Source: Pterobdella sp. o SKG-2022
Lineage: Eukaryota > Annelida > Clitellata > Hirudinida > Piscicolidae
Direction of reading: 5' to 3'
DNA: 64,000 nt
NCBI GenBank assembly: GCA_964035795.1
Contig: OZ038320.1
Location: forward strand, 3,349,896-3,413,895
Made by a program: the position numbers and the translations under genes
Part shown: piece by piece, positions 48,665 to 61,700 of the stretch
Layout of the letters: each line of letters opens with the position of its first letter
How positions within the stretch are numbered: the stretch's first letter is position 1
Notes under the pieces: model-generated
Database searches by the model: none
Told to the model about the DNA's origin: nothing
What the model saw: only the letters and a program-made list of their open reading frames with translations

Positions 48665-51600
48665 GATTATATTACAATACAATACAAACACGAATATGAT
48701 TATAGTGGCATCAACTCCAAGAGTTTCTAGGCCACTAAATTATTATGCAAAAAGTGAGAACCAAATAATACATAAATATTTATACACCATAAGATCTCAA
48801 AAAAAGATATGACTTAAGGTTCCTTCCAAAAGAGTGTTTAGAAACAGAAAATCTGAGTTTTTTGGGGAGGTTGTTTCACTGGGTAGGGCCAGTCACATAA
48901 AACATTTTTTCCCTATGGTCTTAAGATTTACCTGGAACAACCTTCAGAGAATTAGCAGATCTCAGTTTCTGCTTACTCGGAATGCTTGATAGCATCTCAA
49001 GATCTTTTGACAAGTAGGCTGGATCTTCATTGTGCAGACATTCGAACATCAGCAAAAGAACCTTATAGTCAATCCTCTCATCAATTTTAAGCCAGTGCAG
49101 ATTTCTCAAAACAGGACTCATGTGATCATATTTTCTGGTGCCTGTGATGAGCCTAGCTGCTGTATTGATAAGGGATTGGAGTCTGTTTTTCTGGTATTTA
49201 GGGAGCCTTGCAAGGATGATATTCCCATAGTCAATTCGGCTCAAAAACTCTATACTCAACAAATCCTTGATTGATTTCATTTGCCTCAAGGATATGAAAC
49301 CACCCTTTAATATCATGTTGATATGGGTCTTCATAGAAAGGTCCCTATCCAACCACACACCAAGAGTCTTAACATTTTTGGAAAGGAGAATGTTATCTGC
49401 CACTATTCTCACTGGACGATTCGGAATTTTATGAATGCTTCTGCCATTGGAGAACCAAATAACTTCAGTCTTTGAGACATTCAACTTCAAGTGATTAGCT
49501 TCCATCCAATTTGCAATATCATCTATGCATTCAGACAAACTTGTCTGCAGATCGAGTGACTCTTCAGATCTGCAATGGCCATAAATTTGAGTGTCACCTG
49601 CAAACTGATGGAAACTTAAGTTATGCCTCATGACTAACTTTTCAAAATCACCAGTGAAAAGAGTGAACAGCAATGGTCCAAGAACAGAACCTTGTAGGAC
49701 ACCAACAGATGAGTGCATCATACATGTTTCACTTTCACAACATCTGATAATAAAGGTTCTGTTAGTTAGATAGCTAGTGAACCACTTAAGTACAATATCC
49801 CCAAAGCCAAAAGACTTTTCCAGCCTTTTCAGCAATAAATCATGGTCCACCAGATCAAAGGCTGACGATAGATCCAGTAGAACCAAGTGAGAGATAACTC
49901 ACCGTTGTCAGCTGCTTTCAAAATATCTGAATGGATTCTTGAAATGGCAGTTTCAGTAGAGTGGTGACAACTATAAGCTGATTGTAGGCTAGGAAAAAGT
50001 TTATTCTCAGTGAGATAGGTAGATACTCTTGCCAGTACAAGTCACTCGAGAAGCTTATTTAAGACAGACAAATTAGAAATAGGCCTGTAGGATGATGCAT
50101 TATTTTTGTCAAGATTAGTTTTTTTCAGCAAAGGAGAAATATGTGCCAACTTGAAGAAATCTGGAACAAAACCCACAGAAAAAGGATTGTTGAACACATT
50201 CATCAAAAATGGTGATATCAACCTAGAGATCTTTTTCAGAAGGCAGGTGGGTATTGGATCCAGAGAGCACTGTTTGTTGGGTAGTTTCTCAATTGCCAAT
50301 ACGACCTCATCCTCATCAACCTCATCAAACCTATTTAGACAAACACCAGGATTGCAAAAAGAGAACTGGAGAATCATGTTGTCTGACAGAGACTTCTTGA
50401 CTGATTCAATCTTGTCAGTCAAATGTTTCTGAAAATCTGTTGCATCAATATCAGAAGTTGGGTTGCATTTACCTCTGCCAGAAATTTTATTTATGTAACT
50501 CCAAGTAATAGCAGATTTGTTCTTAGAGTTACTAAGTTTTGTGTCCCAGAACTGTTTTCTCTTTTGCCTACACAGTCTCTTAAAAAGTGACTTCTGCAAA
50601 ACCCATGATGTTAGCTCCTTTTGACATTGGGACCTCAGATACCTTTGTTCAAGCTTCCTTTTGAGCTGTTTTGAGTTCCGACACTCCTTGTCAAACCAAG
50701 GGTCAGATGGTCTTTGTCTGATTCTTAATGTCCTCAACGGAATGAAGTTGTCTAGAATAGCAGTTAAAGTAGTATTATATAATTCAATAGCTGCTTCTAA
50801 ACCCACATCAGTAGGACTAGTAGATAATGGAGATTCAGCAATTTTGGACATGAAAAGTTCAATGTCAAGAGAGTTCCAACTTCAGTTGTTTATAGATAAA
50901 TGGAGGTTTGACTAAGTTGCATGACCAAGTAAGAAGTTTATGGTCAGAGTTGCCAGTTTCAATATAGTCAATGGCTAAACTGGTTCTCGAGGCAACAACA
51001 TCAAACCAACCACCCTGCCTATGTGTTGGTCTATTCACAGAAGATTCAAAACCGTACGAGCTTAAAAGCTCAAGAAACTTCTGGGCATCAATGTCATCTG
51101 GGGATTCTAAATGGAAATTGAAGTCACCAAGGATGAGGACATCTTCATTGTAGGTGGCCATTATATTCAAGAGTTTTTCAAACTCTTCAAAAAAGGCTTA
51201 GAAGCATATCCAGTTCAATAGACAACAGGTCCAATCATGGATTTAGAACCCTGCGAAATTTTTGCAGAAAGAAATTCAAAAGTGTGACATTTGAAAGAGA
51301 CATTTATCGGAGAGGCATGAAGTCTGGAGTTGACAACAACTGCTACTCCCCCACAGTTGGTAAGCAGAGTATTCTCAATAGTGCAGTTTCTGGGTCTTGC
51401 TTTTTCAAGCACTGTGAACCCATCTTGCCGCAATCTGCTTATGCATGTGGACTCTGCATCATGCCAGGTCTCAGTCAAAAAAAATGCATCAATTTCGAAA
51501 GTCGCCAGAGATTCCAGCACATCCTCCACCTTATTGTTCAAAGATCTTATGTTTTGGAGGCCAAAAACCACTGGAGACCCCGTTTTCTGATTTTCATGAC

Positions 51601-51830
51601 GACCAGTTTTGTAAACAACTTCAGAAAAAAGTTTTCAGCCGCTAACGAGCATTTCCGACACCTCTCTTTAACTTTCTTGCCGGCTCTTTTACCGCGAAAT
51701 CGTTTTCTCCGAAACCTAGCCAGCCCTAGTTCACTCGCCCTCATTCTCACCTCCGGGCTCAGCACAGCTTCTGGAGTGTTGAAAATTCTCAAATCCATTT
51801 AAAAAAAAGTTTACTTACCTTGTATTTGCA
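48665..51830 (-). mobile_element. L2/CR1-like non-LTR retrotransposon, decayed
   Basis: Minus-strand LINE between PLEKHJ1 and INPP4. Frames in order: basic N-terminus (51798-51547), AP endonuclease (51571-51215 with LTETWHD; 51170-50865 with LILGDFNFHLESP), linker and RT start (50851-50042 with RPISNLSVLNKLLE), RT body and C-terminus (49886-48921 with LDLSSAFDLVDHDLL and VLQGSVLGPLLF). Several frameshifts separate them, and the RT catalytic box reads FAGD instead of FADD, so the copy is dead. The 3' tail at the left has ATTGT-type repeats. Elements of this type typically end in short tandem repeats. Confidence 0.85.
48921..51798 (-). pseudogene. Broken ORF2 of the decayed L2/CR1-like LINE
   Basis: At least four frame breaks or stops (near 49886-50042, 50851-50865, 51170-51215 and 51547-51571) and a substituted catalytic aspartate (FAGD). 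Compare the intact relative at 53662-56538. Confidence 0.8.
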
Positions 51831-52155
51831 AAAAGTATCCTTTTAATGATAAACCAATGTTAAAAGTAAACTTACCGGTACAATATTATCCAAAACCTAT
51901 TTCTTATTAAAAAAAAAAAATTCACCAGTGAAACATAAAGACTTAAATGTAATTATTTCATGAAATTAAGCTACAAATAGTATGAATTAAATGATTTAAA
52001 TCGAGAAAACTTCACGAGCAATCTAAACAGGCCACCTCGGTTGGCGCCAAAACACACAAATTCTATTTAAATATTAAATATTCTATTATATCATACAACA
52101 CTATCGACTAACATCCTACATTCTATTACACTAACAATCGCACCCCACCAAACAG
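51831..52155. other. Sequence upstream of the first recognised INPP4 exon
   Basis: AT-rich, with no ATG-bearing exon that joins the INPP4 exon at 52156 in phase. The true first INPP4 exon was not found, either because it is short and divergent or because it lies upstream of the LINE. Confidence 0.4.
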
Positions 52156-52647
52156 TGGCGAAGACAGAGCTATCAAAGGGAGTCTACATCGACCTGGGAA
52201 TCTCGTGCAACAATCTGCAACAAAACAACCTAAAGCAACAACCTAACACTTTTTGTTGCTTGTCCATCAACGATGAGAACAACAGTAATCGATTCACATG
52301 GCAAAATCTGGGAAAGACAGAGATTGTTGAGGTTTGCTTTTTTATTTATTGTTAATCATATGGGATTTTAATTGAACCTAGTAGTATAATAATTAAATTC
52401 AGCAATGACTAACATTAGAAATAGTATTATTATTATCATTTTGATTATTATTATTATTATTATTATCATCATCATCGTCGCCCACCCAGTCTTCCTGCAA
52501 CCCCCGCTTCTACAAGCTGATATCATTGCAAGGCAGGGTGCTCAACAATTTATCACATACTCTCAAGCTTTCTGTGCATGTCATTTTTGAGAAAATGACT
52601 ACTACGGTAGGTGTGGGTAGGTAGATAGATGGATAGATAGCTAGAAG

Positions 52648-52716
<69 letters not shown>

Positions 52717-55700
52717 CTAGATAGATAGCTAGATAGATAGATACTTCCATAGTCAGTGGTACTAGGCTCAGTGGAATTCAACTTGCAAGATGTTCTCTTG
52801 GCTCCCAACTTTAGCCTGCAGTTCAGTCTCAAGTTGGTTTCATATATATATATATATTTTTCATTTATTTTTATTGGTTTTTTAATTAATGGGTTAATAA
52901 ATATATTTTCAATAAAGCTTTGATCTTTTTTAAAATTTTTTTTGAAGTATTTTTTTATTTTATATTTTTTATTTATTTTTTTAAATATTTTTTCTCAGTC
53001 TTTGGTTCATCATTCATTATATTCATACCAAGCTCTCATTAAACCCACATTTCAAACCACCTTCAAGTTCACTGAAGGACGAGAATGTTGGCCGCGTCAC
53101 TATCGACGCCTACGTCCCCATGAGACAGCTTAGTTTCCAACGCAATATAGTGGTTATTATTATACTTATTTTTAGTTTTTCCATCTTAATTTCTTTTATT
53201 ATTATCATTATTGAACCCCACAGCGTTACAGCTTCAACTGCAGGTCAAAGCCTTCGGAACTCGATCTGGAAAATTTAGTGGCGAAAAATTCTCTCAAGAC
53301 ATCCTTCCGACTGCCCATCAAACGAGGTAGAGCCAGGCCTAACTTGAAGTGGACCGATAGCAGTGTGGATAGCGATGGGGGTGCTAAGGAGGGCAGTGGA
53401 GATGAGGTGGTGGTTAGGGAGGTGATGACAGAGTTTAAGCCTAGCTACTCTGTTGCTGTTCAAATTCTGTGAGTGCTTTTGAGATTTCTTTGCGTATATT
53501 TATTGATTGGTTAAGTGATTTATTTGTTTGTCAATTAAGTGATTATTTATTTTAATAATTAACTAATTGTTTCATGTTTTATTATTATTATTATTTTTAT
53601 TTGTAGGGCGCGCAGTTTGCAAACTAGGTTTGCTGCAGAGGCGCTGTTCTAATCAGAAGGGCTATGAGAAAGAAATTTGGCTATAAAGATGCGTTTTTAA
53701 ACGCTTGCGAAAAATTTTAAGAGAAGGTGAAAGACGGACATTAAGTGGAAGAGAGTTCCATAAGTGAGGGGCAATATGCGAGAAGGAGCGATGTAAGAAA
53801 GGTTTAGAAGAGACAGGCTGATGTAGGCATAAACCAGAGTTGGAAGACCTGAGAGACTCAGGAGTCTGTCTAATGGAAAGACGGTCATATAAATAAGCCG
53901 GCTGATTAAGATATAAGATGTTAGTCGTGAGCCATAGCAACTTGAACTGGGCTCTTAGTACGACCTGCAGCCAATGGAGGCGATCAAGACAGGTGTGAGA
54001 TGAAGAATAGTAGTCGGCTTGAAGAGCGGTTTTAGCAGCGCGATTTTGGAGAGATTGCAACTTAGAAATAAGACAGTTCGGGAGTCGACAAAGAAGAGAG
54101 TTACAGTAATCAATCCTTGAAAGAACTAAAGAGATGATCAGAGCAACGGCAGTGTCAGAGGGTAGGAACTTGCGTGCCTGTCTGATCGCATGGAGATGAA
54201 AGTTGGATGATTGTATGATCTGAGAGACAAAGTGTGTAAAGTTGAGTCTAGAATTAAGAGTTACACCTAGTATCTTCAGTTTGGACGTTACGGAAAGAGT
54301 AGTGCCGTCAAAGATTACTTCAGTGGGAAGATTGGATTTGGAAAGGAGTATGGGACTGCCGACAAACATCACTTCGCTTTTGTTAGGATTCAACATGAGG
54401 TGATTGTTAGAAAACCAAAGATTGAGCTCAGTGATGCATTCAGATATCTTAGTGAGGCTGGGATGAGGATCAAGGTAGGAGGCGCCTGTAAAGAGGGTAA
54501 TATCATCAGCAAACTGATGATATAGAACGTCGTGCTTCTGTATGATCTCGCTAATAGGAGAAGTATAAAGAGAAAAGAGTATGGGCCCAAGAACAGAACC
54601 TTGAGGAACACCAAAACGAAGGGAGACAGGGGTAGAAGAAGAGCAGCTTATCTTAACAAATTGCTTGCGTTCGGAAAGATAGGACTGAAACCAGGATAAA
54701 GCAATGCCAGAAATGTGAAAGTAGACTTCAAGGATATGCAGCATATTTGGATGATTAATGGTGTCAAAAGCTGCTGAAATATCTAAAGACACTAAGACGG
54801 CCGCAGACCCGGTAGCACAGATATTGCGGAGGCTGTCAGTGATGTACAAAAGCGCAGTTTCCGTTGAGTGATGTGAGCGATACGCCGACTGGAAAAGGTT
54901 GAAGTTACGCAGTACAGAAACATGAGAGGATAATCTCTTGAGAACAACCCTTTCTAAGATCTTTGAGATGGTGCTGAGGTTTGAAATTGGACGATAATTG
55001 GATGGTTGCATGGGGTCTAGATTATATTTTTTCAGTAAAGGGGTTATCTGCGCCGTTTTGAATGAAGTTGGAAAAATACCCTGTGAAAAGGAAAGAGCCG
55101 AAAGTTTGCATATAATGGAGGCGAAGATGCCGGAAAACTGCTTCAGCAGGAAAACAGGGATTATATCTAAAGGTGAGGATTTATTTGGGAGAGAATTGAT
55201 CAATTTGATGATTTCGTCAACACTAGGAGGTGAGAAAAATGAGAGATTTGATTGATCACTGTCAGTTAAGGAGGGCTGACGGGGAAGATTAGTGATCGGT
55301 AACGAGCTATGAATCAACTCAATCTTAGTCTTGAAAAAAGCGCTAAAGTTTTCAACAAAAAGATCATATTCCGCAGAAGTCCGTGGAGGAAGTGGAGGAG
55401 ACCTGTGAAGTATGGAGTTCGCCGATTTCCAAAAGGCTTTGGAGTTAGGTGTCGCTGAAGATAGCGATAGATTAAGATAATCAGCACGTGACTTGTTAAT
55501 GGCGGCGCGGGCGAGTTTACGTGAAATACGGAATTCCTGTAAAAGATCATCGGGGACTTGCACACAAAGCTTTCGGAGACTGGATATCTGTCTCTCGATT
55601 TTCCTTCTTCGGCGTTTGGCAGAGAGAGCATTTTCAGACAGATGAAAGTGTGAATGCAAGCTGGGGCGAAAAGTATGACTGCGTAAAGGAGCATGAGTAT

Positions 55701-58700
55701 TCATCAGCGAAAGAAACAATTTGTCCATGGAACTAACAAAGTCATCAACCTTAGAGATTGGAGAATTAATAAGTAAATCGCTTATAAAATTGACATCCTT
55801 TCCAAAGCCGGCCACGTTGAGATTCCTGAAAGACCGAGAAGTGACACGATGAGGTGAAAGGTGGGGCCGTACGAGGTTGAGACGGCACGAAATAAGGAAA
55901 TGATCAGATTCAAAAATTTCGCTGACAGAGTCAGAAATAAGATGAGAGAGAGAAGCCGGTGTGATAACAAGATCGAGAGTATTGCCAAGCCTGTGAGTTG
56001 GAAAGTTAATATGCTGCGTCAAACCGTGCTCTCGCAAAAGAATATTAAGGGGATTATCAAGATGATGACAATTAGGGGTATTAAAATCTCCAGCCATTAT
56101 GAAATGATTGAATGTCGAAGAAAGAAAATAAAGATGAGCTGTGAGTTCACGAATAAAATTACTTGAGTTAGGAGGGCGGTAAATAACAGAAATGGTTAAG
56201 GAACGTGTTAGGAAAGAGGCTTGGGCAGTTAATACTTCAAAGGAAGAGTGTATTTCAGATTTTACAAGTGTCAGTTTAACGGAGTTGGAGGAAATCAAAG
56301 AAATACCACCACCACGCTTTCCACTAGAACGATGAGAATGTAGAACATGGTAACCTGGGGGAACAATGTCGTATTTTGTGACATTGTCAGCATCTTCCGG
56401 GATCCACGTTTCAGTCAATGCAAGGATATCGAAACAGTGAGTGGAGATCGCGTCCAGGATAAGAGTGGATTTGTTGCGAGTGGAACGGGGATTGAGAAGG
56501 CCAAACTTCACAAAAGGAGATGGATTTTGAGGGTGCATGAGTAAGGCAGGCCTTCATTGCCAGGCCGTACGCCCCATCTTAAGTCGCACTTGTTGCTTGT
56601 ACACCGGACAAGAAGAGGATGTGGTGACATGGTCATGGCAAGGACGATTTGATCTAAAACAAGGAACACAGAAGGGAGGAGAAGATCTAGAGCAGTTGTC
56701 AGACGGATGGTCTTTGCCACAGTGCTCACATACTCTAGGGTTGTGGCATTTAGCTATATTATGGCCATAAGTCTGGCAATTCAGACGTCTAGTAGGGTGA
56801 ATTCGGGAGTGGAAAGGAAATCTACCAAAAGGGAGGTGAATATTCTTGGACTTGATTAGAGTGGGAAAAACAGTGCTTGGAACTTGGATAAGCCAATCAC
56901 GGGTAGAAGGATTTCGTGCGTTAGGCCTCTGTCTGAAGGCACGAAGAGCACTGGGATGAGCAGATGGAAAGAGAAGATTGAGAGAGGTTTCCAGTTCTTT
57001 ATCCGAAACCCATGTCGGTAGACCCAGAACAGTAATTGTTGGGTTTAAAAGAATTGGGTCATGAAGGCGGATGTTGGGAAGAGAGGAAAGAAAAAGTTTG
57101 GCATCTTTGAGCAAATCAGCAGAGTCAGCTTCCCAGACAACGGCATCAGTAGACTCACGAACATGCTTGGGATAAGACTTGTTTAGAAAGGTTAATGGAT
57201 GAAACCAATCTTCTGCAGAGCTCACTTGGAGTCTCACCTATGGTGGAAGTAATTTTAGTCAAATATTTAATTATTGGTGGAGTTTTTTTGATAGGCTGGT
57301 TCATATGTTGGTTGGGGGGGAATGAGTGTGAGATTTTGTTAGTGGGTGGAGAGGAAAGGGTGTGCTTGTTTTTTGACTTAACAATAGTGCTGTAAGTAGG
57401 TTGAGGTGAGTTAGAAGTAAGAGTAGATGTGATTGTATTGATTGGTAAGAATGATTCTAGTGAAATTAATGATGGAAAATTATTAATTAAACTAAGAGAT
57501 GAAGTAGTTGTTGTAGAAGCAAGAGATGGAGAAGTTGAAAATGATGCCATGCTTGTGGATGAAGTTGGAGAAGTGGTCATAGTTGTTGAAGTTGAGCTTG
57601 ATGAAGAAGATGGAGTTGTTGAGGAGAGTGGGGTTATTGCATGGGATGAAGAGTTAGTTGAAGAAGATGTAGTTGTAGAAGCAGGAGATGGAGAAGTTGA
57701 AAATGATGTCACGCTTGTGGATGAAGTTGGAGAAGTGGTCATAGTTGTTGAGGTTGAGCTTGATGAAGAAGATGGAGTAGTTGAGAGGAGTGGAGTTTTT
57801 GCATGGGATGAAGAGTTAGTTGAAGGAGGTGTAGTGGTCAAGGAGATTGAGGCAGTCGAAGGAGATGTAGTGGTTAAGAAGATTGAAGTGCTTGAAGGAG
57901 ATGTGGTAGTTGAAGTAAATGTAGTGGTCGAAGAAAGTGAAGTAGTTGAAGGATAAGAAGTAGTCAAAGAAGATGTGGTAGGCGAGAAAAGTGAAGGAGC
58001 TGAGGTGGTCATAGTCTTCGGCTTTCGCCCTCTTTTTTTTGGAACCGAAGGTTTCTCAGGCTTTATTAAGTTCAACACATTACTTTTTAACGTGTTGAGA
58101 GCTGCTTGAATAGAATCAATCTCGGAACAAATTATTTCGATGGCGGACATATTATCGACCATAGCATCATTTTATCATTAAAATATATCTTAACTTATTC
58201 ACTAACTCATATATTGATTTACCTAACTTCCATTCTTTTATAGAAACATGTACATAGAAGATGAAAAGGCACAAATAGAAGCATATAAAGATCTGGGAGA
58301 GGTTTGAGTTATTGCATTTATTTTGTGTTAGGGTTGGTGTTTTCCATGTGTTTGAGATATCATATGTATCTCCTTTCATGGGGTGAATGATGATGATGAT
58401 AAGGGTTATGGTGATGATAAAATTTCATTAAAAGTGGTGATGAAAATGATGAAGTATGTAAAGAATATAAATAGGTATACATGGTATATAATTGTCTCGA
58501 GAGAGGCAGGCCTACACATGGTCGGGATATGTCCTCAAGAGGACCAAACTGCCTCAACACCCTTGGTCCTCTCTCTCTTCAAGAGGAGGACCTCAAATCA
58601 GGCCATATTTTTTATGGCCTGCTCCCACCAAGACCCGGAGGGGTGGAAAAGGGCTTAGCTGCTTCTCGCAGGAAATGTGGAAAGCGACCCGGAACTCATG

Positions 58701-61700
58701 TGGTACTGTGCTATATGTACACATAAAATCACCTCATATCAAACCTCCATCCAATGCAATCATACCACCCCTCACTGGATTCACCTCAAATGCTCACACA
58801 TCAAACTCAAATCCTACTCACCCTCATTCATATGTCACACACATCAAATCCCTACCCCAAAAACTCCTTCCCACATACACAATCTAACACAAAAAACCCT
58901 CCACACACATCGAAAAACCAAACCAACCACCCAAAACCGACCAACTCCCCCTTTAACAGCACCAAACAACATCAACATAATAAAGCTCAACATCAACTCA
59001 ATCACCAAGAAAACAACTGAACTCACCCACCTAAAACACAAACAAAAAATACACATCATCACATTACAAGAATCCAACCTTAACAGCAAACACAAAACCC
59101 CACACATCCCTAACTTCTCAGCCATTAGATTAGACAGACCCTCATCACAAAAAAGTGGAGGTCTGCTAACCTACATCAACAACAACATAACCTACTCACA
59201 AATCCCCACTCCCACATACCTGATCACAAACAACATCGAACTCGTCACAACAAAAATACATCTCAAACCCACCAATCTACACATTTTAAACGTCTACATC
59301 CCACCCAACACCAACAACATAGATAACTCAATCGCCAACCTCTTCATCCACCTCACAAGCCTTCCCAATTCCATAATCACGGGTGACTTTAACGCCCACT
59401 CACAAACATGGCACTCTCCTTTCACGGACCACAGAGGCCAACTCATAACCTCACTCATCCTCAATTCAAACCACATCATTCTCAACCAAAACACTCCCAC
59501 CCGACTACCATTCAACCCAAATTAACAACCCACCTCCCCCGACATCACCACGGCAGACACCACAATATCAGCCGACCTCACTTGGCAAACACTTAAAGCC
59601 TTGAACTCCGACCATTTTCCCATCCTCATCACATTTAAAAACAAATACAAAATACCCACAACTAAACCCCTCAGAACTCTCACTAACTACAAGAAAGCCA
59701 ACTGGCCCCAATTCACCAAACACATAGAACACACCCTCAAAAACACCCCTCTCCATGAAGACCCCCACACAGCTAACCACCTCATCACAAACGCCATACT
59801 CACATCAGACCGAATAAACATCCCTAAAGGAATAATAAAACCCACCCACACCCCATTCCCCGAAAGCATCACTACACTCATATCGAAACGAAACAACACC
59901 AGAACCCTCAATAACAAAGATCCCTTACTACCCACACTCAACCAACACATCACCCACCTCATTCAACAACACAAAAAACAAAAAATGGGAAGAGCACCTG
60001 AAAGCCGACTGGGACCACAAGAAAAAATCTCACATCCTATGGTTCACAGTAAAGGCCCTCAACCCCTAAAAACCTACCACTCCCACCAATACAACCATCA
60101 CTCACAACAACAAAACAGCCCACACAGACACACAAATAGCCAACACACTAAATAAATATTTTAAATCAACCCCACTCACAGAATAACAAACAAACTCACC
60201 AAATCTACCCCAATAACAATCACCGAATCAGATATCATCCTCGCTATAAAGCATTCTAAAAATAAAAACTCCTCAGGACCAGACATTATCAACATCAAAC
60301 ATCTCAAACATCTAGGACCAATAGCCATCAAACACCTAACCAACCTTTACAACATCACAACCAACACAAACACCATACTCCAGATATGGAAAACCTCCAA
60401 AATCATTTCCATCGCCAAACCCAACAAAAACCCTTCTCTCCCCTCCTCATACAGACCAATAGCCCTACTCTCTCTTATAGCAAAAACTCTAGAAAAAATC
60501 ATCCTCCCACACATCACCACTAATATAATTCTCTCAACACACCAACACTCCACCACCACAGCCCTACATCAAATCAATAACACCATACTCACTGGTTTCA
60601 ATAACCCCCCCTCCTACCCCCCCCCCATAGAACAATCCCCACCGCCCTAGACATGACCAAAGCATTCGACACGGTCAACATCCACCAACTCATCCACAAA
60701 ATACACAACACCCACATTCCTACAACAATAATCAAATTCCTGGTCTCCGACAATACACCTCATACAACAACCACACATCAAAACACACAAACATCAAAGC
60801 AGGTGTCCCCCAAGGGGGCATTCTATCACCTACTCTCTTCAACATATACCTCTCAGATATACCACTCCCCAAAATCAGCTCACTCAACCTCATCGCCTAC
60901 GCAGACGACATCACCATAACATCATCCCACCCCAACATCAACACAGCCACCCAGAACCTCCTCCCATACCTCAATGAAATACACACATGGGCTCACAATA
61001 ACAATCTACAAATCAACTCTACCAAAACTACATCAACTCTCATGACCCCAGACCCATCAGAATATAACAAACCCCTGAACATCCACATCAACAGCATTCC
61101 CATTCCCACCACCTCCAACCCTACCATCCTTGGCTTAACTTTTGACCCTAAACTAAAATACACCACCCACACAGACAACACCATCACTAAAGCAAAAAAA
61201 AACACTCAATCTCCTAAAACTCCTCACATCAACACACTGGGGAAAAAGCAAAGAAACACTCATCACCACATACAAAACATTACTCCTTCCCATCATCGAA
61301 TACGCCAACACCATCTGGTCACCCATCATCTCCCTCAACAAACTCCAAAAAAAATCAAAAACGCAGCCTTGAGAACAATCACTGGCTGCACCCTAGACAC
61401 CAACACTCAACACCTCCTCTCAGAGACCAAAATCCTCCCACTCCAAAACCATCTCAAACTTCACGCATCACAACTCACACAAAAAGCCTCCCACCCCACT
61501 CATCCCCTACACCCACTCACCACACAAGAAGCCCACCCCAGGTACAAAAAACAATCCACATTCAACAACAACATCAACTACACCCTAAACATACCCTCCT
61601 CCACCCAGACCACCTCTCACACAAATAAAAAACAACATGAAAACCATACACACAAAAATAGTACACGACTACATATCATCCACTCACAACAAAATTCTCA

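Larger units (their letters stand above)
53590..58170 (-). mobile_element. L2/CR1-like non-LTR retrotransposon, nearly intact, two ORFs
   Basis: Inserted antisense in the INPP4 intron. From its 5' end (right): ORF1 (58162 to 56554, one frame break), a 15-base gap, ORF2 (56538 to 53662, unbroken), a short 3' UTR and an AAT-repeat tail (about 53590-53620). The 3' UTR includes an AGCGCC...GGGCGC-like segment. An uninterrupted 2.9 kb ORF2 points to recent insertion. I could not define target-site duplications by eye. Confidence 0.88.

Noticed and set aside
57429..57956. Plus-strand acidic Val/Glu-rich frame of 175 residues
   Set aside because: It is the exact antisense of the Ser/Thr repeat region of LINE ORF1.
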